A stretch of 64,000 nt of DNA from Torreya grandis (taxonomy: Eukaryota > Streptophyta > Pinopsida > Cupressales > Taxaceae), in assembly GCA_037957365.1 (NCBI GenBank), contig JARHVA010005488.1, positions 231,001-295,000 of the forward strand, written 5' to 3'. Position numbers and translations under genes: made by a program. The notes under the pieces are model-generated. The model was not told where the DNA came from and ran no database searches. It worked only from the letters and a program-made list of their open reading frames with translations. How positions within the stretch are numbered: position 1 is the stretch's first letter; the number at the start of each line of letters is the position of its first letter. Positions 22,193 through 33,619 of this stretch are shown piece by piece.

Positions 22193-23090
22193 AGGTTCCA
22201 AAAGACTTAGGACAAAATCCTAGTCTCTATTAGGCTTACCCCTAAATTTACCTTCCTATACTATTTGAAGGCCCTAAATAGTGACATTGCAGTAATGATC
22301 TAGTCTATGGGAGGAACACATTGCCAAATGCATATGAGGTGGCAAGTAGAGAAAAAAAATTATCTAGTGTAGGAATGTAAACTTACACCAAAACCACCAA
22401 TACCTTTGTTACCTAAGATCATACCACCCCTTTTTTCTATTCCTCCCCTTTATATCATTCCTCATACACCTAAAATTACTATTAAACCCTCTCCTAAGCA
22501 ATAAAAGGTTTCCACTAGTGGATCTAGTGATTCTTAAGAATAAAAGAACTTTTAAGAGCATGTTTTAATCTTTAGGAAATGAAATAGTAAATGTTAAGAG
22601 GTATAAATATTTCAATAGGCCTTATCAAGCCTCATATTAGCCTCAATAGCAATATTATCAATCAAATAGGCCACCCTACAAAGGAAACTTCTAAGGCCAA
22701 GGCCAAGGTTAAAACCAAGGACAAAGGTAGCCTAACTACAATAGATAGAGTAATTATAATCCAAATGTTACAAGCACTTCCAACATTTTGGTCCCTATTC
22801 AAAATAATTTTTATCAAGAAGCTGAGGGTACTATGCCTTGTAATTAGTCTTTTGGGTAATCCATTGTCCCAAACACTAACCACAACCAAGATTTCAATGA
22901 TCAATGGAAGTAGTCTACCAATGATGGGTACAATCAAGCTCTTATGACTCAAAATAAATAGTTTCCCATGATGAAACAATAATAAGAGCCATACAAAGGT
23001 CAAAAACCTAATCAAGGACAAATCTAGTTGGGTGATACAATGGTGAATTATGAGAAAGAAGAGTGTTATTGACTCAATCAGTAGGCTATT
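22193..23090 (+). pseudogene. GypB Gag C-terminal part, Q/N/P-rich (decayed)
   Basis: Translation in the frame used around 22,590-23,030 is rich in Asn, Gln, Tyr and Pro (pieces such as YKYFNRPYQASY and NRPPYKGNF), as in the disordered C-terminus of many plant Gag proteins. No CCHC knuckle could be identified. Many stops are present. The open frames on both strands here (22,591-22,947 plus and 22,662-23,021 minus) are by-products of low complexity. Confidence 0.5.
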
Positions 23091-23399
23091 TCTAGCTAGG
23101 CATACATTCCAGTGGTAGAAAATACAAGGTTCAAAAGAAGGAACATAGATGGTAATTAGGAAGAAATCAAAGGGATTACTACAATTACTCCTTCAATATC
23201 AAGGAAAAACCAACTTGTTGATGTTCCAAAGGTTCTAATATCTCTAAAGAATTAAAATCAAGGGAATGTCTTTGTTCCTTAAAACTCACAAATTCAAAGT
23301 ACAAATATGGCTCCCAAAGCAAAACCAAAAGTTAGTGGTTCACCCATCAACATTGTAAAATAAATGATAAGGTCTAATATGAGTGTGCCAATGTGGGAT

Positions 23400-24110
23400 A
23401 TTATCTCCATGCCTCGTTAGGTAGACATCTTCCAAGAAGGGTTATCAAGAATCAATGTTTCCAAGAAGCCACCAAGCAAAAAGAATATGGTTCTCACCAT
23501 TACAAATAAAGGACCAAATTAAAGGCAACCAAGTAAGGTGATTAAACCTCCCCCCTTATACATTTTATTAATCCTTGGTGATTATTTAATGCACAATTGT
23601 TTGGTAGATAGTGGGGCTAGCACCTTAGTAATGCCAAAGTCTATAGTCTATTAGCTTGGTCTAAAGTATGAGCCCTAATCTAAAAGAGTGCTGTAACTAG
23701 ATGGATATTCCACCAAGCCATCTAGTATCATCAAAGATCTCAAATTGACCCTTCATGCTTGTCTTAGTGTCTTAGTGGTTCAAGATATATTGATCTTTCA
23801 TGTAACTCCTCATTTTTCCCAATGCCTATCTAGATAATTCACTATAAAGATTAGAGGTTATTTTGTAATAGATTGGTCATACATGGAATTTAGAAAAAGA
23901 TATGGGAATAAAGTGTCTATTAAGGCTAAACCCATTACACAATTCCACATAGAGCCTTATGAGCCAAACAACATAAACCTCGATTACACCATTGTTGATG
24001 AGGATGAACATATGGTTGGTTAAGAGTTAAACACTCACCTTGAGGAGATACCAAGCATGTTCTTAGATGAACTATGGAATGATAATCATTTGATAGATTT
24101 GTCAGAAGAA
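23400..24110 (+). pseudogene. GypB aspartic protease region (decayed)
   Basis: Homologous to GypA 7,140-7,860. The active-site segment reads LVDSGASTLVM (at about 23,601), so the D-S-G motif is retained here, whereas GypA has N-S-G. The continuation shares the stop and the sequence after it with GypA. Frame changes and stops make it non-functional. Confidence 0.8.
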
Positions 24111-24129
24111 GTTGAAGATAATCAATCCA

Positions 24130-24652
24130 TGTCATCCCTCATTAGAACTCAAGAAGATCCTAGTGGCTTATGGAAATTATTCTTTGATGTCGCAAGGAGT
24201 AACATGGAGTGGGTATAGGTAAAATTTTGGTATCCTCCTCAAATGATAAGTATTTCTCTTCTTATAGGTTCCAATTCAATTGCTCTTACAATGCACTATA
24301 ATATGAGGGTCTTATCCATGGCCTTAAATGGGGTAATAAGAGAGGGATTAAGTAATTACAAGTTTATAGGGATAGTGAGTTGATAGTGCACTAGGTTAGA
24401 GGTGAGAATATCACCAAGAATCCCTTAATGAAATCTTATAAAAATAGAATGTTTTATCTAATTAAGGCTTTTAACATCCAAGCTATACCAAGAAACTAGA
24501 ATCAACATGTTGATAGGTTGGTAGTTATGGGAGATCAATTTAATATCCCAAATGAGTTAAAAAATACCAAGATATAACCACATGTCAAAGTGGTGGTGAG
24601 ACCATCAGTGCCAAATAATGAAGCTTATTAGTAAGTCTTTAAGAATGATTTA
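24130..24652 (+). pseudogene. GypB extra RNase H domain before RT (decayed)
   Basis: Same domain as GypA 7,960-8,470: LWKLFFDVARSN (the first catalytic Asp kept), a Glu-containing YEGLIHGL segment and DSELIV (second Asp kept). It is followed by the linker RPSVPNNEAY. The sequence breaks off at 24,652, where viral DNA of the EPRV array begins, and resumes at 46,870. Confidence 0.75.
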
Positions 24653-24894
24653 TTTTATCATCAGTAGATGCCTCCTTTTACATTCTTTTATAGAAAACCC
24701 ACGATAGTAGGCAAGGGCCGAATGGCTACAACTTCACACTATTACTTCAAACTATAATACTACAAACACTTGTTTCAATTTATGATTCTCAGGATCCTTT
24801 GAAAAGGGCAAGAGAAGAGCATACTCTTTTCACAAGGCTACTATATTTCTAATGCTTAGAAATTTTTTGATGAAAATGCTATGGAGGAGAGGCC

Positions 24895-24902
24895 TATTTA
24901 TA
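24895..24902 (-). promoter_or_regulatory. EPRV copy R TATA box
   Basis: TATAAATA on the minus strand in the same context (ctataaataggcctctcc) as the other four copies. It lies downstream of the 3' ORF, at the position of the caulimovirid pregenomic promoter. Confidence 0.75.
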
Positions 24903-24979
24903 GTATTTTAGGAGGTCCTACCTGAGTCACTGTCAAGGCGGTGTCAAGTCCCATCATACTTTATATCATAAAAGTTGAG

Positions 24980-25446
24980 CTACAGGGAAATGTTGTTGGA
25001 TGCACTTGATGATGATGATGTTCGGTGGCATGGGTCCAACATTGCTTCTGCTTCATCCACTAGTCATCTTCACTGATAGGGTTGAAAAGACATCTAAGCT
25101 GGAAGGTACTGGAAAGATGTCAATGCTGGAGTCCAACTTTGCATGCATGATATTGTGGAGTGATGTAGAAATAAGACTCCCACTCTAGCTGTCTTCGGAT
25201 GATAGTGTGCACGATAGTGTCTTAATCATGATTCTCTTCTTTGTGTATATGGTGTGGGCCATGTCTAGCAATCCACCGATATAGATGTTCATTGAAGGGA
25301 GATCTAATTTTTATCAACCATTTCCATAATGGACATTTTAATAATTCAGTGAATTGATGGTATAGAAATTCACTGTTCAGCCTTTTCATGTAGATGACTC
25401 TAGAGTTTTGATGATGATTTGCCTGGATGGTAGCTGCTGAAGACAT
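24980..25446 (-). pseudogene. EPRV copy R 3' ORF (ORF4)
   Basis: Minus-strand copy of the conserved 3' ORF, from ATG at 25,446 to TAG at 24,980. It is 467 nt long, one base short of the 468 nt seen in copies 1, 2 and 4, so it has a frameshift. The coding part at 25,222-25,446 is open and retains PLWKWL and IARHGPHHIHKEE. Function unknown; see the copy 2 entry. Confidence 0.75.
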
Positions 25447-25502
25447 TTGTAAGTCTTGTCCTACTGCATAAGAAATCCTTGTATATCTGGGATGCAACCC
25501 TT

Positions 25503-25882
25503 CTCAGAGAATCTGCTCTTGGATAAGGATGTTCAAAGAAGGAAATCCTTGGTTATATATTCTAGTTAAGTTGACCAGGAATAGGTTGGTGCATCAGTGT
25601 GGTTGGAGGATTTCTACTAAGCCAATCTACAATTACATTTTTAGTACCTTTGATATGTTCTAAAAAAAAATTAAACTAATTAAAGAATGCTTGCCATCTA
25701 ACATATTTACCGCGACCATCCTTCTGACCATGATCCTTTTCTTTAAAGGTCAAAAATCTAGTACAGTCGGTAATTACAACAAAGTGGGGCAAATGGAGAA
25801 GTTTTAACATGAACTTCTCTAAGCATTTCTTTACAGCATAGATTTCTTTATTAGAATAAATCCATTTAAGAACATTAGGACT
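25503..25882 (-). pseudogene. EPRV copy R RNase H C-terminal fragment
   Basis: Holds the C-terminal half of viral RNase H, with LKWIYSNKEIYAVKKCLEKF and HFVVITDCTRFLTFKEKDHG, and the post-RNase H tail up to the TGA at about 25,505. The rest of pol is absent, because the inversion junction cuts it at 25,882. Confidence 0.85.
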
Positions 25883-25889
25883 TTCTATG

Positions 25890-27535
25890 ACTTTTGGCTC
25901 CAATTTCAAGATTGGCAAAAAGCAGTCTAATACTACCCTTATGTAAAGAACACATGTTCAGTTGCAGCCCTAGTATCTTAATATTGATGATCTTCTCAAT
26001 CCATTGAATGAGATCACTACATGGTGTAATTCTATGTGTGTCATCACTATTAATGCACATTTAGATCAAGCTGGAGCAACTTGCTTTGCTAAAAAGTTTT
26101 TTTGGGGTATTATCAATCAATGGTGGAACACCATGTCTGAAGTCGAATAGTATGAATGTGTACATAATCAGCCTGATTCTTTAGCCACATTATTTAATTT
26201 GTTGATTAGTGAGTTTTCACCTCCAATTGCTAATAGATAACTGGAATCTAAGAAATGGCTTCTCAAAATGGAGCTTTGTGATTTAAAGCAGTTTGATGCA
26301 TTTGCCAAACAATTTAGAGAATTGGCATATGAAAGCAAGAGCTTTTCATCCACTAAGATTAAGATCAAATTTTTGCATGCCCTACCATATAATCTTATTG
26401 ATAGAGTCATTTCTTATATTGATCTTAAGGGACTGACAATTGAAGATCTCTCTCTCTCAGATGTCATTGATTTTTCTAAACAACAAGCTATAGACTTAGT
26501 CTCTGAAACTAAGTCTATCCAAAAGCTCACCAAGCATCAAGCATCTCAGATTGTTCCAACCTTTCCAGAAACAACCCCATTTGGCTATCAGCCATTTATA
26601 CACCCTTGTAAATAGTAGAATTAGCACTGCAAGTGTCTCTCATTTCAGCACTGCTCCATTCCTTGCAAGCATTCCTATGCACCTCCTCATCATTTCCTCA
26701 AGAAATGACGCACTACTCATCCTCCCTCTAAATAGCCAATTAGCTAGATCTATCACAAACTTGGCCATATTTCTCCTTAATGTCACTATAAGAATCCTAC
26801 AGTCAAAGCTATTTTTACCTCTAACATACTAGTGTGGTGGGATATTATAGATTTTGATGAAGATTTTTACCTACAGGATGACATCTATGAACCAATTCTA
26901 GGTGATCTCCCCAAAGAAGACTCAATAGACTATGATGATGCAGATGCTCTCGAGTCATTAGCTGATGACCAACATGCAATGCCCATGGTACTGGCCTCAA
27001 CATCATGATTTCTCACAGCTACATTATGAAGCACATGGAACCTGGTCAAGACATCATCAAGAAGTACCAGAAAGACCAGAGAAACCCAAAGGAAGAGGAT
27101 ACTCCAGAGGAGAAGGAACATCTAGAGGGAGACATCCCTTTATGCCAAGAATACCACCAACATTACAAATGTCTCAGCATCTTCCTTTGTAATATCCAAG
27201 CATTTTCAAGCCTAGTGACTCTTGGATCAAGAACAAATTCACCAACAAAGAACCTCCAAGAGAAATTCACATGCCAGTGATAGAGCCACAGTGGGACATA
27301 CTACTGCCCATAGAAGAAGAAGAAAAGGATGAAGAACTAGAAAGCTCTTTCTACTCAGATCAAGATTACTTCCTAGGTGAATTCAGTAACCTTCAAGAAG
27401 AAGAAGAAGCTGAACTAGAAAATGAAGACACCTACACTGAACAATCAATTGTTTAGGAACCAGGAAGACAAAAATTTGTATGTACTAGTATTCCTCCTTT
27501 GGAAATTCCATAACTAGCTTATCTTACTCAGCTGA
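25890..27535 (+). pseudogene. EPRV copy 1 coat-protein region
   Basis: Starts near the junction with the coat-protein N-terminus (FGSNFKIGKKQSNTT region in a neighbouring copy). The central helical part is open at 26,268-26,615 (MELCDLKQFDAFAKQF, then TIEDLSLSDVIDFSKQQ). A cysteine-rich stretch and CCHC knuckle region follow at about 26,625-26,800. Next is an acidic linker (VWWDIIDFDEDFYLQDD) and a Glu-rich tail at 27,271-27,456. The knuckle has Tyr for its second Cys. A missing stretch at about 26,968 and frame changes disrupt it. The family is assigned from position and the knuckle. Confidence 0.8.
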
Positions 27536-29451
27536 TTAATGGAAAGTTTGCCTAGTATATAACTTTAAAAATTAATGGCAGACTAGTAGATGCCCAGATA
27601 GATACAGGAGCTTCTCTTTCTTTTGCCAAATCACAACTCATCCATGACTGGAAGACATTGGATGATGCCTTAGCTTATAAGAGCTTAGATATCCAAGGGA
27701 ATAGTTTCATCTGTAAGAAATATAAACATCAGCAACACCTTCATATATAAAATAAAATCTTCCATGTTGATTTCTTTGCCTTAGATAGAATGCCTATAGA
27801 TATTCTTCTAGGTGGTGCCTTTATTGACAGATACTCTCCCTATGGTTCAACCACCAAGAGTATCATGTTCACCATAGAAAAAGAAAGGCTTAGAATTCCT
27901 CACCTCATATATGCCACTGAGCAATTTCCAAGCTCCATGACTCAAACCCTAGAAATTGTAATCCCAGTTGAAATCCAAAAAATAGGAGATAAGATTAAAA
28001 CCACTATCTATTCTGACTACCCTCAGCAGTTTTGGTCAAAATCTATGCCTAAGATGGATATAAAAATCCTTGAAGATAAGCATATGAAGATTGAGAAGAA
28101 AATCCCAATCCCAGCTCAGGATTATAATGATATGGAACTCTAGATCAAAGACCTGGAGACTAATGGCTTCATTGAGAAATCAATTTCCCCTTTCTGTTGT
28201 TATGCTTTCATGGTTAATAAACATTCTGAACAGAAAAGAGGAAAGAAAAGAATGGTCATCAATTATCGACCATTGAATGGTATTACCCAGCCATTTTCAT
28301 ATTTGATTCTAGATAAAAGTTATTTGTTGGAGAAAGTCACAACATGTAAATACTTCTTCCAGTTTGATTGTAAATCTAGCTTTTATCATATCAGAGTCAA
28401 AAAAGCTGACAGGGAAAATATCGTATTCAGCTACCATTTTGGCCATTTCCAGTGGACAATGATGCCTTTCGGCTTGATGAATGCACCATCATATTATCAA
28501 GCTCATATGGATAAGATCTTCCAATTCACTTCTAAATTTATATGTGTATATATTGATGATATACTAATTTTTAGTAATAGTTTGACTAACCATTTTACTC
28601 ATCTCTCCAAGTTATTTCAACTGGCTCAAGATGCAGGAATTGTACTCTCAGAAACAAAATTTGAGTTATGCAAAACTGAATGTAATTTCCTCAAAATGGT
28701 GATCCGAGATACCAGACTACAGATACAGCCACATATTAAGGCAAAAGTCATCAGTTTCCCAGAGAAGCTAGATAAGTCTAAGCTTCAAGCATTCTTGGGA
28801 TTGTTAAGTTATCTAAATAGCTTTTATCCTAACTCTGGTGAAGACAGGTTCATTCTTCAAGAACTTCTCCAGAAGAAGAAAGCTTTTTGTTGGGAAGAAC
28901 AACATACAATAGCTATTTAGAAAATCAAATCTATAGTTGCTTTGCTCCCAAAACTTCACATCCCAAAATCTGACCAAATAAAGGTTTATACTGATGCCTC
29001 TGATATTGCATGGGGAAGAGTACTTGTTTGTATATATGATAATAAAGAATTTTTCTATAAATTTGCTAGTGGAGTTTTCAGTCCTGATGTTCTTAAATGG
29101 ATTTTTTTAGATAAAGAAATCTGTGCTATAAAGAAATACTTAGAGAAGTTCATGTTAAAACTTCTCCATTTGCCCCACTTTGTTGTAATTATCGACTGTA
29201 CTAGATTTTTGACCTTTAAAGAAAAGGATCATGGTCGGAAGGATGGTTGCGGTAAAGATGTTAGATGGCAAGCATTCTTTAATTAGTTTAATTTTTCTAT
29301 AGAACATATCAAAGGTACCGAAAATGTAATTGTAGATTGGCTTAGCAGAAATCTTCCAACCACACTGATGCACCAACGTATTCCTGGTTTCAACTTAACC
29401 AGAATATATAACCAAGGATTTCCTTCTTTGAACATCCTTGTCCAAGAGTAG
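27536..29451 (+). pseudogene. EPRV copy 1 protease, reverse transcriptase and RNase H
   Basis: Protease active site DAQIDTGASLSF, with DTG at 27,598-27,606, is retained only in this copy. A second protease landmark is MPIDILLGGAFID (27,790). RT (28,210-28,920) is open, with VINYRPLN, FDCKSSFYHIRV, MPFGLMNAPSYYQ and catalytic YIDD at 28,549-28,560, then FLGLLSYLNSF. RNase H (28,942-29,286) has VYTDASDIAWG and is open to HGRKDGCG. Breaks include TAG at 28,141, TAG at 28,918, TAG at about 29,284 and the end at 29,451. All pieces share one frame, which points to a single ancestral polyprotein. The stops make it inactive. Confidence 0.92.
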
Positions 29452-29516
29452 ATCTCTAAGAAGGGTTACATCCCAGATATACAAGGATTTCTTATGGAGG
29501 AGGACAAGACTTACAA

Positions 29517-29984
29517 ATGTCTTCAACAGCTACCATCCAGGCAATTCGTTATCAGAACTCTAGAGTCATCTACATCAAAAGGCTGAACAATGAATTTTTA
29601 TACCATCAATTCACTGAATTATTAAAACATCCATTATGGACATGGTTGATAAAAACCAGATCTCCCTTCAATGAACATTTGTATTAGTGGATTGCTAGAC
29701 ATGGCCCACACTGTATACACAAAGAAAAGAATCATGATCAAGAAACTGTCATGCACACTATCATCTGAAGATAGCTAGAGTGGGAATATTATTTCTACAT
29801 CACTCCATGATATCATGCATGCGAAGCTAGACCCCAGCATTGGCATCTTTCCAGTACCTTTCAGCTCAGATGTCTTTTCAACCCTATCAACAAAGATGAC
29901 TTAGTGGATGAAACAGAAGCAATGTTGGACCCATGCCACCAAACATCATCATCATCTAGTGCATCCAACATCATTTCCATTTAG
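29517..29984 (+). pseudogene. EPRV copy 1 3' ORF (ORF4)
   Basis: From ATG at 29,517 to TAG at 29,984, exactly 468 nt with no net frameshift. Four in-frame stops are present, at codons that are CAG, CGA, CAG and TGG in the best copies. All four are explained by C-to-T or G-to-A transitions. Length preservation despite stops argues that this was a real coding frame. Function unknown; see copy 2. Confidence 0.75.
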
Positions 29985-30061
29985 CTCAACTTTTATGCTG
30001 TAAATTATGATGGGACTTGACACTGCCTTGACAGTGACTTAGGCAAGACCTCCCAAAATAC

Positions 30062-30069
30062 TATAAATA
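30062..30069 (+). promoter_or_regulatory. EPRV copy 1 TATA box
   Basis: TATAAATA in the conserved context ctataaataggcctctcc. It lies about 375 bases before the primer site of copy 2. In caulimovirids the pregenomic RNA promoter likewise lies upstream of the primer site. Confidence 0.8.
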
Positions 30070-30229
30070 GGCCTCTCCTCCATAGCATTTTCATCAAAAA
30101 ATTTCTAAGCATTAAAAATCTAATAATCTTGTGAAAAGAGTATGCTCTTCTCTTGCCCTTTTCAAAGGATCTTGAGAATCAAAAATTGAAACAAGTGTTT
30201 GTAATATTATAGTTTGAAGTAATAGTGTG

Positions 30230-30438
30230 AAGCCGTAGCCATTCGGCCCCTACCTACTGTCACATGTTTTCTGTAAAAGACTATAAAAGGAGGCATCTAC
30301 TGACAATAAAATAATGGTGTGACCTCCTTCTTTTACAGTCTTTTACAAAAAACCCACAATAATAGGCAGGGGCTGAATGGCTATGGCTTTTCTATAAAAG
30401 ACTGTAAAAGAAGGAGGCGTCTATTGACAATAAAAGAA
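30230..30438. repeat. EPRV fold-back at the copy 1/copy 2 junction
   Basis: The terminal viral sequence (from about gccgtagccattcggcc to ggaggcatctactg) is followed by an inverted copy of about 67 bases ending ggctatggc, then a second forward partial copy that leads into the primer site. Between the arms the sequence reads aatggtgtga, which looks like the beginning of a decayed primer site. The same arrangement occurs at 40,548-40,757. Confidence 0.85.
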
Positions 30439-30452
30439 TGGTATCAAAGCCA
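30439..30452 (+). promoter_or_regulatory. EPRV copy 2 primer-binding site (tRNA-iMet)
   Basis: TGGTATCAAAGCCA matches the tRNA-iMet 3'-end complement except for one G-to-A change. By caulimovirid convention it marks position 1 of the viral genome. Confidence 0.9.
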
Positions 30453-30655
30453 CAATTATCTACTTTGAAGGAACTATACTTTGTAAGAATTTCTAGCAAA
30501 AATTTTTGAGTTCTCTACTTTGAAAAATTCTTTGGGAAAGTTTATTGCATCGAGTCTTCAGCCATTTTAAAAATTGTCATAGGCCTCTTTATCTCTGCAT
30601 CCTCTGTTTCACCTATCAAAATTTTCTCACTTACCAGACCTCAAATCTCTCTGCC

Positions 30656-31930
30656 ATGGAATGTGGAAAAGCCCATACTACCTCCATAGTAGAAATCATG
30701 AATGAATCTGAACTCGAAATAACTTATGAACTCCCTTCTTTCATTCCTGAACAACTATCTAATTGTCCAAATATTGAGATCACGGAAGAAAACCTTGAAA
30801 AAGAAAATAGCCTATACAAACCTCTGGCTATTAAAGCTTCACATGTATATAAGAAGTCTGAATTATTAAAATCTAAGTTTATGTATAATTCTACATATTT
30901 GTCTTTTGTAAAACCATGGATCAAATCTGTCGAGTTAACTCTCAGCTATAAGCAAAAGAAGACTTTCCAAACAAATTTTCTTTATCTATTGTTTGAACCC
31001 GAGATCAATTATATCAGGTCACATGAAGATATGAAATTTGTCCCCTTTGGTCTTATCAGAATACATATAACTCCTTTGATTCCCAGAAATATAAAGCCTA
31101 TCATGTATCTTGCTTTGTGTGATCGTTGTCAAGTCAGTTTCAAGCATTCTTGTCAATTATCTAGTCTTGGTCGCTTGAATGATGAAGTTATTTGTTTTGA
31201 ATTTTGTCCTAATCTCTCTGTCATAGTCCGTAATAAGGGATGTAAAGATGTCAAAAATGGATCTTTAGATTTTTAAGGATTATTCACCTCCCTATATGGT
31301 CTTGATATGTTCGGTGAATTTAAGTATGCTTCTATTAATTTTACTATTGTCTATATCATGACAAATACTAATCATCCAAAGATCTTAGAAAATATGCCTT
31401 ATGCAAGAAGATTAAATGGTGTTGTCCACCTCCAAAAGGGTCATATAGAGTCTGTAGAAATCCCTTCTAATTGGCAACTTGATTGGTTGAAAAATGTTTC
31501 TCCTAAGATGAAAGGTCAAGCCACAGTACATAAAAATGATGGCAGAACTATAAATATCCTTCCCAGATCTTTGTCTGTTAATTATTCTAACCTCTCTCCA
31601 TCCAGGCCATCCACTTCCTCTTCTCTAAGGACTGTCAAAATAGGACACATCTTGATTGAAGATGAAGAAATCAACCAAGGTAATGATCCAAAGGATCAGT
31701 TACCCTACACAATGATGAATCTTCCTCGCGAAGATAGTCTAAAATTCTACATAGAGAACAAAGTTACTCTATATAAAGGTGGAAGATGGCCACCTCATAA
31801 AGGAATATATAAGCAGCCAGCAGGAACTGTATAGTATTTTTTGGCCACTTATCAAGGAGATGTTGAACCCTCAAATGAGTTTAAACAAATAAATTATACT
31901 GCAAGGTTCAATTCTCATTTCACAGAGAAA
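30656..31930 (+). pseudogene. EPRV copy 2 movement protein (30K-like), interrupted
   Basis: Start chosen at ATG 30,656 in the context ctgccATGGaa, which is shared with copy 4. The product would act at plasmodesmata if intact. Open from 30,656 to TAA at 31,274-31,276, where copy 4 has a Trp codon, and again from 31,307 to TAG at 31,832. Landmarks include FMYNSTYLSFVKPWIKSVEL, CDRCQVSFKHSCQLSSLGRL and MPYARRLNGVVHLQKG. The assignment to the 30K family comes from order, length and the PYARR-x-N/E-G style of caulimovirid movement proteins. There is no stop-free boundary to the next domain; the frame runs on into the coiled coil. Confidence 0.8.
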
Positions 31931-31933
31931 TTT

Positions 31934-33615
31934 GATGATCTCTGTTGAGATGTTTTGTATATTACAAATAATATACAGAAGATAGAGAACCAAGTGTCTT
32001 TTATTGATTCTAAATTAGATACTTTAGAAGATAGTTTAGATTGGCTTTCAAAATAGGATCAGCAAGCAGAATCTTCTGCTAAATAGACCAATTTTCCTAT
32101 GACTTTCGGCTCCAATTTCAAGATTGGCAAAAAGCAGTCTAATACTACCCTTATGCAAAGAACACATGTCCAGTTGCAGCCCTGGTATCTTAATATTGAT
32201 GATCTTCTCAATCCATTAAATGAGATCACTGCATGGTGTAATTCTATGTGTGTCATCACTATTAATGCACATTTAGATCAAGCTGGAACAACTTGCTTTG
32301 CTAAAAGGTTTTTCTGGGGTATTATCAATCAATGGTGGAACACCATGTCTGAAGTCAAATAGTATGAATGTGTACATAATCAGCCTGATTCTTTAGCCAC
32401 ATTATTTAATTTGTTAATTAGTGAGTTTGCACCTCCAATTGCTAATAGAGAACTAGAATCTAAGAACTATAATCTTATTGATAGAGTTATTTCTTATATT
32501 GATCTTAAGGGACTAAAAATTAAAGATCTCTCTCTCTCTCTCTCAGATGTGATTGATTTTTCTAAACAACAAGCTATGTGCTTAGTCTCTGAAACTAAGT
32601 CTATCTAAAAGCTCACCAAGCATCAAGCATCTCAAATTGCTCTAGCCTTTCCAGAAACAACTCTATTTGGCTATCGGCCATTTATACACCCTCGTAAATC
32701 ATAGTAGTAGTGCCGCAAGAGTCTCTCATTTCAGCCTTGCTCTTTGCCTCGTAAGCATTCCTATGCACCTCCTCATCATTTCCTTAAGAAATGACACACT
32801 ACTCATCATCCCTTTAAATAGCCAATTTTCTACATCTGTCACAAACCTAGCCATATTGCTCCCCACTGTCACTGCAAGAATCCTATAGTAAAAGTTGTTT
32901 TTACCTATAACGCAGCAGTGTGGTGGGATATTATAGATTCTAATGAAGATCTTTACCTATAGGATGACATCTATGAACAAATTCTAGATGATCTACCTGA
33001 AGAAGACTCAGCAGACTATGATGATGTAGGTGCTCTCGAGTCATTAGTCGATGACTTGGAACAATTGCTAACCAACCTGCAATGCCCATGGTACTAGCCT
33101 TGACATCATGATTTCTCATAACTACATTATGAAGCACATGGAACCTAGTCAAGACATCATCAATAAGTACTAGAAAGACTAGAGAAACCTAAAAGAATAG
33201 GATACTCTAGAGGAGAAGGAACATCTAGAGGGAGACAGCCCTTTATGCCAAGAATACCACCAACAATGCAAAGGCCTTAGCATCCTCCTTTGCAATATCT
33301 GAGCTCTTTATAGCCCAATGACTCTTGGATCAAGAACAAATTCACCAATAAAGAACCTCCAAGAGAAATTCACATGCCAGTGATAGAGCCACAGTGGGAC
33401 ATACTGCTGGCCATAAAAGGATGAAGTAGTAGAAAGCTCTTTCTACTTAGATCAAGATTACTGCCTAGGTGAATGCAGTAACCTTCAAGAAGAAGAAGAA
33501 GCTGAACCAAAAAATGAAGACATCTACACTGAATAATCAATTATTCACGACCCAGGAAGACAAAAACTGGTATGTACTAGTATTCCTCCTTTGGAAATTC
33601 CACAACCAACATATC
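31934..33615 (+). pseudogene. EPRV copy 2 coiled coil and coat-protein region
   Basis: First a short heptad-like stretch (31,950-32,055, ITNNIQKIENQV then SKLDTLEDSLDWL), a predicted coiled coil like those in caulimovirid virion-associated proteins. The coat-protein part follows at 32,099-32,608 in the same frame. It has TAG at 32,360 for a Gln, and about 150 bp are missing after RELESKN (32,466). A (CT)8 tract at 32,527-32,543 adds two residues. The CCHC knuckle at about 32,825-32,875 keeps its second Cys (YICHKPSHIAPHC) but has lost the first (Phe). Acidic linker and Glu-rich tail follow, with stops. Confidence 0.8.
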
Positions 33616-33619
33616 TTAG

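Larger units (their letters stand above)
24653..25882 (-). mobile_element. EPRV copy R: inverted 3' fragment
   Basis: Minus-strand viral segment running from inside RNase H (25,882) through the 3' ORF and promoter to the terminal sequence at 24,653. At 25,882 it is joined head to head to the coat-protein start of copy 1. The open frame 25,676-25,918 (minus) crosses the junction and is a chimera of antisense coat-protein sequence and true RNase H. Confidence 0.88.
25883..30438 (+). mobile_element. EPRV copy 1: lacks movement protein
   Basis: Begins abruptly at the start of the coat-protein region (equivalent to about 32,092 of copy 2) and runs through protease, RT, RNase H, 3' ORF and promoter to the primer site of copy 2. 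It has the best-preserved protease and RT of the array. Confidence 0.9.

Noticed and set aside
22591..23021. Two overlapping open frames of about 118 codons on opposite strands
   Set aside because: They lie over the Q/N-rich Gag tail of GypB; low complexity and lack of stop-forming words explain both.
25676..25918. Single 80-codon frame that looks like a fusion protein
   Set aside because: It spans the inversion junction at 25,882 and merges antisense coat-protein DNA with RNase H.
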